DNA of 64,000 nt from a virus, in IMG/VR virus record IMGVR_UViG_3300035670_000181, positions 1 to 64,000 of that record, one strand, 5' to 3'. Below are positions 52,209-60,925 of the stretch, in pieces. Position 1 is the first letter of the stretch, and every line of letters begins with the position of its first letter. Position numbers and translations under genes: made by a program. The notes below the pieces were generated by a model. That model saw only the letters and a program-made list of their open reading frames with translations, searched no databases and was not told where the DNA came from.

Positions 52209-52509
52209 TTAACCACTTCTTTGCTAGTTCTCTACGTTGTTGTCGTTCTCTATTATCCTGCTCTTGTGCAGCTTTTGCAAGCACTATTTCATGTGCGAAA
52301 TTAGAAAAGTATTTCCAGTCTGGCTTTTGTGCTGATTCAAAGTAGTACTCTAGAAGGTCATAGCATTGATCTAGTCCATAGGACTCTACCAGAGCATCTG
52401 CTGCCCACTGCTCTGCCCATAAATTATATGTTGGCTTTGCACTATACTTAAGCTGATAATGCTTGTTAAATCTGCTCAGCAAAGCCATACGGTCTTTGCG
52501 ATCAGCCAT
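52201..52509 (-). CDS. Putative helicase-associated (loader-like) protein, 102 aa
   Basis: A helical 102-residue protein (LSRFNKHYQLKYSAKPTYNL; WAADALVESYGLDQCYDLLE; RERQQRRELAKKWLSE) just upstream of, and overlapping by 8 nt, the DnaB-like gene. Position and helical content suggest a helicase loader or accessory factor, but there is no ATPase motif. Tentative. Confidence 0.55.
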   Translation of the reverse strand: MADRKDRMALLSRFNKHYQLKYSAKPTYNLWAEQWAADALVESYGLDQCYDLLEYYFESAQKPDWKYFSNFAHEIVLAKAAQEQDNRERQQRRELAKKWLSE

Positions 52510-52719
52510 TTACTTGCTTTCGATTTCAGCAGATGCTTCTTTAACCTTTTCAGCAAGCTTATCTTCTACAAACTTATAGACTCGCTCAAAGGCCTCATTA
52601 GTGTTCTCGCCGTCACGCTTGTTATCAGTAACTGCTAAGTCAATCCTTAGCGACTGAAAATTACCCAAATTAAGTGTGTAGCCTAGAGTTACACTAACCT
52701 TAGTCTCTTCGTTATTCAT
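52510..52719 (-). CDS. Conserved actinophage protein, 69 aa
   Basis: KVSVTLGYTLNLGNFQSLRI then DNKRDGENTNEAFERVYKFV and a Lys/Glu-rich C-terminal helix, a pattern recalled from actinophage replication regions. Start at 52719 (MNNEETKV) has AAAGG 9 nt upstream; ATG at 52725 is the alternative. Overlapping frames up to 52758 are rejected. Function unknown. Confidence 0.6.
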   Translation of the reverse strand: MNNEETKVSVTLGYTLNLGNFQSLRIDLAVTDNKRDGENTNEAFERVYKFVEDKLAEKVKEASAEIESK

Positions 52720-52739
52720 ACCCATGTACCTTTCGTACT

Positions 52740-53279
52740 TTATATTGATTCTCCCCAAACAGGGATAAATCTACCATCTTCGGTTCTAGTATAAGTTAGT
52801 ATACCACTGCCCATACGCCTTGTCAACTCTTGCCTAGAAGGAGTAATATCGTTAGTAATTAACTTATCTTTTCTTGGTCTACCCATATGGTAGGAAGCTA
52901 GTATATCACGAATCTCATGAACTTGTGACTCTGAGTAATAGCTTCTTACTTGCCACCCTCTAGCACCACCCTTTTGAGATCCCATTGGTTCTGGTAGTAT
53001 ACCACGCTTCATCAAGTCTGGCAAGTATTTTTTGTGCCTATTTACTAGCTCTGCTGTTTCACCAACAGTAAATGCCTTTTCTCTATTTCTTTTGAAATCA
53101 GAAACTAGACAGCTTTCAATTCTGTCTTTTGTAATATTATAAACAGACATAATTCCATTAGATCTATTAAAATGATGAACCCTAACAAGGTCACCATTTA
53201 AAAAATATACCTTTTTGCTTCCAGGTATTACTGGTGCAGAGTTATAGGCTTCTCTATCTAAGGGCTGTCTTACTCCCAA
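52740..53279 (-). CDS. Helix-turn-helix DNA-binding protein, 179 aa
   Basis: Central FTVGETAELVNRHKKYLPDLMKRG followed by SYYSESQVHEIRDILASYHMG is a MerR/excisionase-like winged HTH. The N-terminus (KKVYFLNGDLVRVHHFNR) is a small beta domain. TTG at 53279 with GGGG upstream is the best start. It sits between tail and replication modules, a sensible place for a regulator. Confidence 0.65.
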   Translation of the reverse strand: MGVRQPLDREAYNSAPVIPGSKKVYFLNGDLVRVHHFNRSNGIMSVYNITKDRIESCLVSDFKRNREKAFTVGETAELVNRHKKYLPDLMKRGILPEPMGSQKGGARGWQVRSYYSESQVHEIRDILASYHMGRPRKDKLITNDITPSRQELTRRMGSGILTYTRTEDGRFIPVWGESI

Positions 53280-53290
53280 TTTTACCCCAA

Positions 53291-53728
53291 TTATTGGTTA
53301 GGAACTCCGACAATTAGCAGATTAACAACAACTGCAGCAGTTCCTGCTGTATTAAAATTAACCACACCCTCAATTCTGGAAGTGGTAACAGATGTAATCA
53401 AAACGGTGGCACCCTCTCCAGATGCAAATCCAGTTACTCCAACAGGAGTAGCTGTAACTACTGGAGAATACTTAAAGCTATTTCCAGGAATAGAGTAGTA
53501 GAATCCCTGAGTATTCTGAGAGGCACTATCCTTGCTAACATTAACAAGACCAGCAACAATTTTAACTTCTGAAGAAATTAGGTTTTGTGGTCCTGCAGAG
53601 TTTGTGTCTACTGTAACATATCCAAACTTTGCTTGTGACTGAGTAATTGAATTGATAGCACGTGCCATCTTTTCAATATAGCCAACGTCTATCGGTTGTC
53701 CTCGTTCTGGTACTGGAATTTCTGCCAT
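53291..53728 (-). CDS. Probable virion (tail) protein, 145 aa
   Basis: After MAEIPVPERGQPIDVGYIEK it is a Ser/Thr/Val/Gly-rich beta structure (GFYYSIPGNSFKYSPVVTAT) like phage tail-fibre tip or appendage proteins. TATAAT (53739-53744) followed by AGGAG precedes the start. Last gene of the tail-side block. Confidence 0.6.
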   Translation of the reverse strand: MAEIPVPERGQPIDVGYIEKMARAINSITQSQAKFGYVTVDTNSAGPQNLISSEVKIVAGLVNVSKDSASQNTQGFYYSIPGNSFKYSPVVTATPVGVTGFASGEGATVLITSVTTSRIEGVVNFNTAGTAAVVVNLLIVGVPNQ

Positions 53729-53748
53729 AGTATCTCCTATTATATCAC

Positions 53749-54204
53749 TTAAACTGTAATTGGATCTGATGTTTGAACAATAAACGCTTCATCAATTTTT
53801 TGCCTTGGTGAGGTGATGTACTGTATCCAAACCCAGACTTGGTTAATTGCGTCTGGAATTTCTGCAGAAGCTGTATTGGTATAAGACCTTGTAAGGTACG
53901 TCCAAGGGATAGTTGGAGTGCCACCCTGCCCCCATTGAAGATAAATATCTACTGTATCAGCATTATATCTTTCAGGAATGTACCAAGTAATTGAGACAAA
54001 CCTATTAACCTTTTCAGCGTCAACAAATGGCATATCTCCAGGAACATCGTCTGGACCTAAAAATGGTACAAAATATTGTGGTGACCAATGAGATAGCTGA
54101 CTCTTATCTTCAGAGACTATTCTATACCTTAAGACATAACCCTTTTCATTAGCATCAATTGGTGGCAAGTCTTCTGGCTTAATGATAATCTTTTTGTTGG
54201 CCAC
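53749..54204 (-). CDS. Tail/baseplate protein with Fn3-like domain, 151 aa
   Basis: GYVLRYRIVSEDKSQLSHWS, VSITWYIPERYNADTVDIYL and the strand pattern after that fit a fibronectin-III-like domain from phage tails. Overlaps the next gene by 1 nt. Probably a tail or appendage component. Confidence 0.6.
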   Translation of the reverse strand: MANKKIIIKPEDLPPIDANEKGYVLRYRIVSEDKSQLSHWSPQYFVPFLGPDDVPGDMPFVDAEKVNRFVSITWYIPERYNADTVDIYLQWGQGGTPTIPWTYLTRSYTNTASAEIPDAINQVWVWIQYITSPRQKIDEAFIVQTSDPITV

Positions 54205-55382
54205 TAAATCACATCCAGGGCAAATCTAAATTCTGCTAAGTTTGTGGTGTTTGGCTCTTTTACAATTGGTAAAGCGTTTGCCGTTTGAATAACTGTATAC
54301 CCAGTCATCCCATAAAGTGCGTTTCTTCCAATAGCATCACGCTCTAGTCTAATTGAATCAAGGCATACATAAAAATCTTCAGAGACAACATCATCAACAT
54401 AGACAGTAGCATATACCTTGACAAGCCTAACATCTCCCCAGTCAAAGCCAGCACTCTTATATAGCCCCTGGAGCTGCTTTGATACAATAGCATATCTATT
54501 TTCTGCCCAAGGATGCGTTCCGTTAGCATGATCTAAAACGCCATTCTCTAAAACAATTTCAAATCTTGCAAAGTCAACCGATGCCTCAGTCTCTGATGAC
54601 GCAAACTCAATCAATAAAACAACTTTTGATGGATCAGCTGGCTTATCTGCTACAAGCTCCCCCCATCTATTTACTACTGAAAATGCTACCCTAAGCTCAT
54701 CAGATGGAGAGTTTTTGTCTAGGTTTAATGCAATTCCAGTTAAGTGAATATGGTCATTACCAGTAATTAAGATATGTCCATCATTGGTTAATGGAGGCAC
54801 AAGCTCGGATACATCACCACGCAATGCAATAATTCTATTTAAAAACCTGCAACGTTCGCTTCTTTCAACTCTAAAGTCATTATCAAAAAATGAATTATCT
54901 GCGTTAGATTGGAATACGTTTGGCACAGATGTGTCCATTGAGTTGTCATCATTATTAGCATCTAGTGCTTCATTTTTAGATGTGATGGATGTTGCAGAAG
55001 CAGCTGAGTGAAATTCCCAGTTTTCGTTAGAAGTAAAAGAGTATAGAGATCTACTGTCTGTAGAAGCTGCAGAAGGATCCGATCCAGCAGAAAAAATTCC
55101 AACCTCAGTAATTTCATATCTTTCCTCTGTTGGCAATTCTGCTGTTAAAACTATTTCAGAAGTACCAGCATCGTTGGTTACGATACCCCTAGAAATAATT
55201 GGGACACGAAACATCTCAAAGTCTAGAGATTGCTTGGTAGCAAATGAATCTATCTCCTGCTGGGTAAAGTCAGTAGTTGAGTGAGCAGTTGCACCACAAC
55301 CAAATGCCATGTACGAAGCGTATGCTGGGGCATGCCCAATAAGGTATTTACCTAAAATCCTCTTGCCATCATCAGTAATCAT
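54204..55382 (-). CDS. Tail-tip/receptor-region protein, 392 aa
   Basis: Opens with ITDDGKRILGKYLIGHAPAYASYMAFGCGATA and has ITEVGIFSAG, the N-terminal module seen in tail-collar-like phage proteins. A long beta-rich, Asn/Asp-rich remainder follows (ISRGIVTNDAGTSEIVLTAE; SVVNRWGELVADKP). Likely baseplate or fibre; receptor binding is possible but not shown. Confidence 0.65.
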   Translation of the reverse strand: MITDDGKRILGKYLIGHAPAYASYMAFGCGATAHSTTDFTQQEIDSFATKQSLDFEMFRVPIISRGIVTNDAGTSEIVLTAELPTEERYEITEVGIFSAGSDPSAASTDSRSLYSFTSNENWEFHSAASATSITSKNEALDANNDDNSMDTSVPNVFQSNADNSFFDNDFRVERSERCRFLNRIIALRGDVSELVPPLTNDGHILITGNDHIHLTGIALNLDKNSPSDELRVAFSVVNRWGELVADKPADPSKVVLLIEFASSETEASVDFARFEIVLENGVLDHANGTHPWAENRYAIVSKQLQGLYKSAGFDWGDVRLVKVYATVYVDDVVSEDFYVCLDSIRLERDAIGRNALYGMTGYTVIQTANALPIVKEPNTTNLAEFRFALDVI

Positions 55383-55390
55383 AATTTTCC

Positions 55391-55867
55391 TCAGTATATT
55401 GTATCATCCAGAATTGATCCAGCAGATAAAATTTGAACCTCTACCTGTTTTCCAGCTGGAATATCAGAAACTTCTATTACGACACTCCTGGATGCTTTAT
55501 CATAATAAACGCTTGCCTCATTTAAGGCCACATAGTCTTCCATCTTTATTGGAAATGAAGCAAAGTATTTATCTGCCGAACCCTGTAAAGAAGTAATGTT
55601 TAGTGGATTATTTTGTAAGAAAACAGACTTTGTGTTTTTTATTGGACTATATACCACATTCTGACCATCAATAAGGTCATGTCTTGTAATAGAAATAATC
55701 TCCTGGCCAGCTATTTCTTCAAATATCAATTCATTTGTTAATGCTAAGGGCAGCTCAGAGTCATCATACAGAATCAGATCTGGACTAGCAACCTTTACGG
55801 CATTCTTAACATAAGAGTTTAGTGGTACAGCATTAGATGGAATATTAGGTGTTGCATTAACTGCCAT
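55391..55867 (-). CDS. Tail protein, 158 aa
   Basis: Soluble beta protein in the tail operon (VKVASPDLILYDDSELPLAL; ISITRHDLIDGQNVVYSPI). It lies 8 nt from the 54204 gene and overlaps the giant minor tail gene by 1 nt. No motif recognised; assigned by context. Confidence 0.6.
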   Translation of the reverse strand: MAVNATPNIPSNAVPLNSYVKNAVKVASPDLILYDDSELPLALTNELIFEEIAGQEIISITRHDLIDGQNVVYSPIKNTKSVFLQNNPLNITSLQGSADKYFASFPIKMEDYVALNEASVYYDKASRSVVIEVSDIPAGKQVEVQILSAGSILDDTIY

Positions 55868-58800
55868 TATGATACCTCACTTAAATACAGTGTCATGGAT
55901 GGTCCCTCAGCAGACCTAACATATTCAATGTTATACACAATAAATCTAGATCCGTCAAGACCAATCTGATTAATATTATCAGATGACTTATAGGAAAACT
56001 CTACAATATCACCAAGCTGAATTGCTGGGTTTGCAAAAATTGATACACCAACAGATTTCCTTGGCTTCATTATCTTGGAAACAAGCCATCCCATTAACCT
56101 GTTTGCTTCATCATAATTTTGTATGTATGGAGAGCTAATAGAGAACTCGTTTCTGCCATAAGTAATTCTGCTAAACTTAATGTCTTCATAGTTTTGCTTA
56201 TTGGTAATGGCACCAGTAATGGTTTTATCTAGTGCAAACTGTGAAGATATAAGATCACTATTCTTTACAAAATAGTCATCTACCGACAATTCATCTGTTG
56301 ATCCTTGAGTAAAGGTAATTCCCTGAATACGTAAATAGTTTGAACTTGATGAATCAAGCTGCAAGATATTGTCAGTTGCATTAAATACCAAGAACTCTGC
56401 AGTATAGGCTCCTGCTGTAAATCCAGCTACGGTGTACCCCTTAACCCTGTCCAGCACTGGCAACAACCTCGCATTAAGAGCAGGATAGGCCTTTTCATAA
56501 CGTGCCTTAATGTATGCTGCCTCACGCATTAGCGTTCCGAACTCTTCATAATAAATCTTGTATTCTGGTGGTTGTGATGAGCTAACGCTAGATAGATATG
56601 TTGACTGTACAATACCACTTAAAGCATATTTTCTGAATGCCTCATTAGCATTTATTTCGCTATCTTCAAATGTTGATCCAATAGGAAGACCAAGCTGTGC
56701 AGTAGTATTCTGACTATAGTTTAGGGTTAGGGCATAAGCATTTTCAAAAAATACTGTAGATGTTCCTCGTACAAATAATGCCATATTATTATAAATATCT
56801 AGTGGGCTTTCATCATCAACAACGCCAACAATCTTATCATTTAGGAATAGGTAGAATCTGCGTGTAGTTCCTATGTTTTGGTACTCAATTGCAATATCGT
56901 GAACACTTTGAGAGTTAGCACCAACTAGCCTCTGCTGACCATCAAACAATCCATTATCAACCAAAATTGCTGCGTTTGCACCCCATAGCTTAATTGGTAC
57001 TGCGGTATCTTTTGCAGAATTTTTCTTTATTTTATAAAACACTAAATTATTTAAGCTATCAGACCCTTCAAGACCTGTATCAGAAAGTGCAATAACCTCA
57101 AAATAATATCCAGCATTTGTATCTGGATTTACCATAATTCCAAGGCCCCCAGACCCTCCACCTATATTTACATTCTGATCTGGACTATCATTTGGCACAG
57201 TAACATAAGACATAATTCCATCTGGTATTTGAGTTCTATTTTCATTATTGACAATCTTTCCAGCTACCCTCAGCCTGGTACCAAAATGCTTAAATGAATT
57301 ATTTAATGGCTTATACATATAAGATATAAAGTTTACTGGAGACTCAGTTACAGAAAGCGATGGGCCAGTTAATACTAGAGCAGATGCCTGGCTACCACCA
57401 CGAGAGCTATACTCCTGCAAAGCATCTGCATCAGACCTAAAATATGTTGCTAAAAAGTTTTTAATTTTACCTGTATGAGTTAATCTTTTAGCAACGTCAG
57501 ACCTAACCCCTGCCTTTCCATCCGTCACAGATGGAACTACGATATTTCCAGAATTGTCACTAATATACCTAAATAGATATTGAGACTCCATCTCACAGCT
57601 TCTTGCATATTTATTGTCTGACCAGGTTGGGCTTAGTCCAGCATAATGATAGACTATCTCAGTTCCAAATTGTCCACGACCGTGCTTAGCTACTGGACCA
57701 TTTTGTAATCTTGATATTCCATTAACAGTCTCGTAGTTTGGCTCAGAGTAAATTCTTATTAATCCTGTTGGATATATTTTTCCATTAAATGGAAGCTTAG
57801 AAACATAGTACTGATATTCCTGATTAGTAGATATCCAAACATTAGACTCTTCTAAATCACTCACAGTAATCGAAAATTCTTGTGCATCGTATCTAACGAC
57901 TTCACCGTTTGCATAGAAATATCCAGAGAATCTGCTTAAGTAGTAAATGCCTTCTCCAAAATCTATAGTGTTATTAATTACTTCGTGGTTTTCTACGTAT
58001 GGAACATCATCATATAAATCAGAGTTTAGTGGAATTGCAGACAAAGAGTATGCAGATGAATCAGAAACTTCATTATTTACTGTTTTTATTTTTTGAGTTG
58101 GAGAAATTTCCCACACAATAGATGGCTTATAAACCCAAGTTCTGTTAGACTCCAGGAGGCTGGCCTGCTTTATTGTTCTTTGAGTTCTTTGAATTGCCCT
58201 AGTCGTATAGGCAATAGATCCATCATTATATACCTTATTCTCTTGTGAAGATACTTCTACAATATTTGCTAGTGGCTGGTTAGCACTCTTATTAGTATAT
58301 CCGCCATCTTTACTAAAGTCTGTAGATCCATATAGAATGATATCTGTATCTCTATCATCAACAGATGGCATCATGTAGTCTTTGCTCATTATAACAAAAT
58401 TGTTATATTCGTCAAAAAACATTGCAGATTGTGTAGAAATAGCCAAGTTTTGTAAAACTTCTGCTACTGTAGTTTCTGGCTCAACAAAAAAGTTATCAAT
58501 AATTGACTCATCTTCTTCTGGCAATCTTTTAAAAACATAATTAGTAAATCCAATATTATCTAGTAGTATTGATATTGCAGAGCTTAAAGATACATCTCTT
58601 AGGAATAACTGTGGGGCTGTAGAAGTTTCTAGATAAAAGAAAAGATCTCTCAGCTCCATATTAACAGTACGCTCATTTGAATCTACAACTGGGAATCCCT
58701 CAGAATATAGAACCTTAATTGGCAAATAGTAGCTATCTGAATTAACATCATTAATAATTTCAAACAGCTTAATTTGAATATACTGACTTAAATATTTGCT

Positions 58801-60288
58801 GATAATACTGTCAGTATTGTTTATGTTAAATGCCTGGTCATAATCAAAAAAGGATATTGATCCAGTTGATGCTAGAAGCTGTCCCACTGGAAGACCGCTA
58901 ACGCCAAGATCTGACGCTGTCTTACTTACTGAAAACTCTAGAACTTTATCTGATAGGTCTGCTACTAGCCTAGGTGACATCTCAATAAGATCAAATGTAG
59001 ATTCTGCCTTATTCATTGACTCAGCAACAATTCTAATTCCATCTATATATTTAAACTCACTAAATATTTGCTTATTATCTATTGTCCTGAGATAAGAAAT
59101 TGGATCAGTTAAATCAGTAACAAAGTTGCTAATGTTATTTACTGGATCTTCTACTAAATGCCAATCAAAATCTGGGATAAAGGTATCATACCCATTCTTA
59201 GAACTAATCCAAATGTGGTAGACTCCCTGATCAGCATCGCTTGATTTTAACCAATAGGCAAAACCATTTCCAGCAGTTTCTGGTAATTCGTTAACAGACC
59301 TTACTGTCTTTTGATAGCTAAAAATATTACGATATTCAAAAGGAACTGATAGCCCATATGCAATTTCTACATAGCCATCACTGCCAACTATTGGCGTTCC
59401 ATCAGACTTTGTAGAGTTATTGTCAAACACAATTGCATCATTCCAGGCAACGCCATCTAGATACTGAATTCTCCAGCGGATTGGGGTTGTTTGGTTTGAA
59501 TATCCATAAAATGGATCATCATATTGGCCTGACTCATTGTTAAAGGGTCCAAGGTCAATGCTACCAACATTGGTTTGCATTTTTACAATTATTCTATTGG
59601 CAGGCACAGAATCTTTATATACAACAAATGGCGAAGCATCATCAATCAAATAAGATCCATCAAAACGCTTATTAGCAATTCCTCTTTCAATTGCTGGATC
59701 TGCTGTCCCAGAAATAGTTGCACCAGTTACCTCATCGTATATCTCTGGTCTTGGACTATATAGGTTTATAGAGTCATACCGATACATTGGCTCTGTTCTA
59801 TAAGATGTCCAATACTTAAACTTATCGTTTTTATGTGGCATGTAGTATCTAGGCCTACTTGCCATAGACGTATTGGCATAGTGAATAAAATTATTGCTAA
59901 AGAATCTTAGCTTGTTTACCCCAGACCTTGGTCTAAATTTATATAAACAATCTTCTAGCGAATATAGCAGCTTTTCTTTTTCTTTTTTAGACTTAAAAAT
60001 TGCTGGAACTTTGTTATCTGTATCATCTTCGTTATACTCATATCCACCATCTATAACTACGCTGGCATCAGTGGCATCAGTATAAAAGTACCCCTCATCA
60101 TTAATATCAAAGCTATTTACCAATGTTCCATAAATAGACTCTACACCATCTGCTGGTCTATACCTATAATTACCAACCATTAAAATATTATCTGCAATGT
60201 TCATATTCCATTCAGCAATTACAGCAGACTGAAGCTTAATTACGCTAGATGTTTCAAAGTGATTTTTTAGTTCAGTAGACTGAAACAT
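55867..60288 (-). CDS. Large minor tail protein, 1473 aa
   Basis: A very large tail protein with an N-terminal MFQSTELKNHFETSSVIKLQ and ADNILMVGNYRYRPADGVES, a long beta-rich middle, laminin-G/concanavalin-like stretches (GSDSLNNLVFYKIKKNSA; IAIEYQNIGTTRRFYLFLND), and a C-terminal end with KSVGVSIFANPAIQLGDIVEFSYK. The layout fits the tail-associated hub or central fibre. It is one gene after the tape-measure and 211-aa tail protein. Confidence 0.85.
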   Translation of the reverse strand: MFQSTELKNHFETSSVIKLQSAVIAEWNMNIADNILMVGNYRYRPADGVESIYGTLVNSFDINDEGYFYTDATDASVVIDGGYEYNEDDTDNKVPAIFKSKKEKEKLLYSLEDCLYKFRPRSGVNKLRFFSNNFIHYANTSMASRPRYYMPHKNDKFKYWTSYRTEPMYRYDSINLYSPRPEIYDEVTGATISGTADPAIERGIANKRFDGSYLIDDASPFVVYKDSVPANRIIVKMQTNVGSIDLGPFNNESGQYDDPFYGYSNQTTPIRWRIQYLDGVAWNDAIVFDNNSTKSDGTPIVGSDGYVEIAYGLSVPFEYRNIFSYQKTVRSVNELPETAGNGFAYWLKSSDADQGVYHIWISSKNGYDTFIPDFDWHLVEDPVNNISNFVTDLTDPISYLRTIDNKQIFSEFKYIDGIRIVAESMNKAESTFDLIEMSPRLVADLSDKVLEFSVSKTASDLGVSGLPVGQLLASTGSISFFDYDQAFNINNTDSIISKYLSQYIQIKLFEIINDVNSDSYYLPIKVLYSEGFPVVDSNERTVNMELRDLFFYLETSTAPQLFLRDVSLSSAISILLDNIGFTNYVFKRLPEEDESIIDNFFVEPETTVAEVLQNLAISTQSAMFFDEYNNFVIMSKDYMMPSVDDRDTDIILYGSTDFSKDGGYTNKSANQPLANIVEVSSQENKVYNDGSIAYTTRAIQRTQRTIKQASLLESNRTWVYKPSIVWEISPTQKIKTVNNEVSDSSAYSLSAIPLNSDLYDDVPYVENHEVINNTIDFGEGIYYLSRFSGYFYANGEVVRYDAQEFSITVSDLEESNVWISTNQEYQYYVSKLPFNGKIYPTGLIRIYSEPNYETVNGISRLQNGPVAKHGRGQFGTEIVYHYAGLSPTWSDNKYARSCEMESQYLFRYISDNSGNIVVPSVTDGKAGVRSDVAKRLTHTGKIKNFLATYFRSDADALQEYSSRGGSQASALVLTGPSLSVTESPVNFISYMYKPLNNSFKHFGTRLRVAGKIVNNENRTQIPDGIMSYVTVPNDSPDQNVNIGGGSGGLGIMVNPDTNAGYYFEVIALSDTGLEGSDSLNNLVFYKIKKNSAKDTAVPIKLWGANAAILVDNGLFDGQQRLVGANSQSVHDIAIEYQNIGTTRRFYLFLNDKIVGVVDDESPLDIYNNMALFVRGTSTVFFENAYALTLNYSQNTTAQLGLPIGSTFEDSEINANEAFRKYALSGIVQSTYLSSVSSSQPPEYKIYYEEFGTLMREAAYIKARYEKAYPALNARLLPVLDRVKGYTVAGFTAGAYTAEFLVFNATDNILQLDSSSSNYLRIQGITFTQGSTDELSVDDYFVKNSDLISSQFALDKTITGAITNKQNYEDIKFSRITYGRNEFSISSPYIQNYDEANRLMGWLVSKIMKPRKSVGVSIFANPAIQLGDIVEFSYKSSDNINQIGLDGSRFIVYNIEYVRSAEGPSMTLYLSEVS

Positions 60289-60289
60289 T

Positions 60290-60925
60290 CTACACCTCTT
60301 CCAGGCTGACCTCTATATCCCAGAAGTCAAATGTGGAGGTGCCACGACTAACAACGTTATATTGAAAGTCTGAGAAAAATACCTCTATGACTTCATTATA
60401 CTTATTCATATTGTTATATTGGTTGTCTCCAGAAAAGTTAGAGTAGTTGTCATATGCCAAGAATAACCAAAATGAACCTGGATTGTTATTGTACCAATTT
60501 AGCATTTCTACACCACCTGCACCACCATCTGAGGTGTGCTTTGTTAGCGATGAATTAGCTACCCCAGCAGCGTTAAAATCTGGAGATCCAGAAAATGATC
60601 TAGATGGCAACTTCTTCCATCCTGTAGAGATATTCTTTTTATCAGCGATATGGAAAGAACGCATTCTTCCGTTAATCATTCTTTTCTTGGTTTCAATTCT
60701 TTGTGGTTGAATAGATATTGGATCACGATTATCATCAGATAAAATTATAAAGTCTCCTAGGCCTGTTGCTTGACTTACTTCAACGCCATCTGGGATATAG
60801 AACTGCTCAACCAAACCTGTTGTCTGGTTTAGCTCTTCAACAACCCTGCCTGGGTTATTAGACCATAGCATGGCCTGTGGCCTGCCATACTGCTTTCTTC
60901 CAGTAACATATCCAAGTGTTGCCAT
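60290..60925 (-). CDS. Tail protein (distal-tail-like), 211 aa
   Basis: Positioned directly after the tape measure (1-nt overlap), where the distal tail protein usually lies. Start MATLGYVTGRKQYGRPQAML; mid-region ISTGWKKLPSRSFSGSPDFN; C-term TFDFWDIEVSLEEV. Beta-rich. Distal-tail identity is inferred from synteny. Confidence 0.7.
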   Translation of the reverse strand: MATLGYVTGRKQYGRPQAMLWSNNPGRVVEELNQTTGLVEQFYIPDGVEVSQATGLGDFIILSDDNRDPISIQPQRIETKKRMINGRMRSFHIADKKNISTGWKKLPSRSFSGSPDFNAAGVANSSLTKHTSDGGAGGVEMLNWYNNNPGSFWLFLAYDNYSNFSGDNQYNNMNKYNEVIEVFFSDFQYNVVSRGTSTFDFWDIEVSLEEV

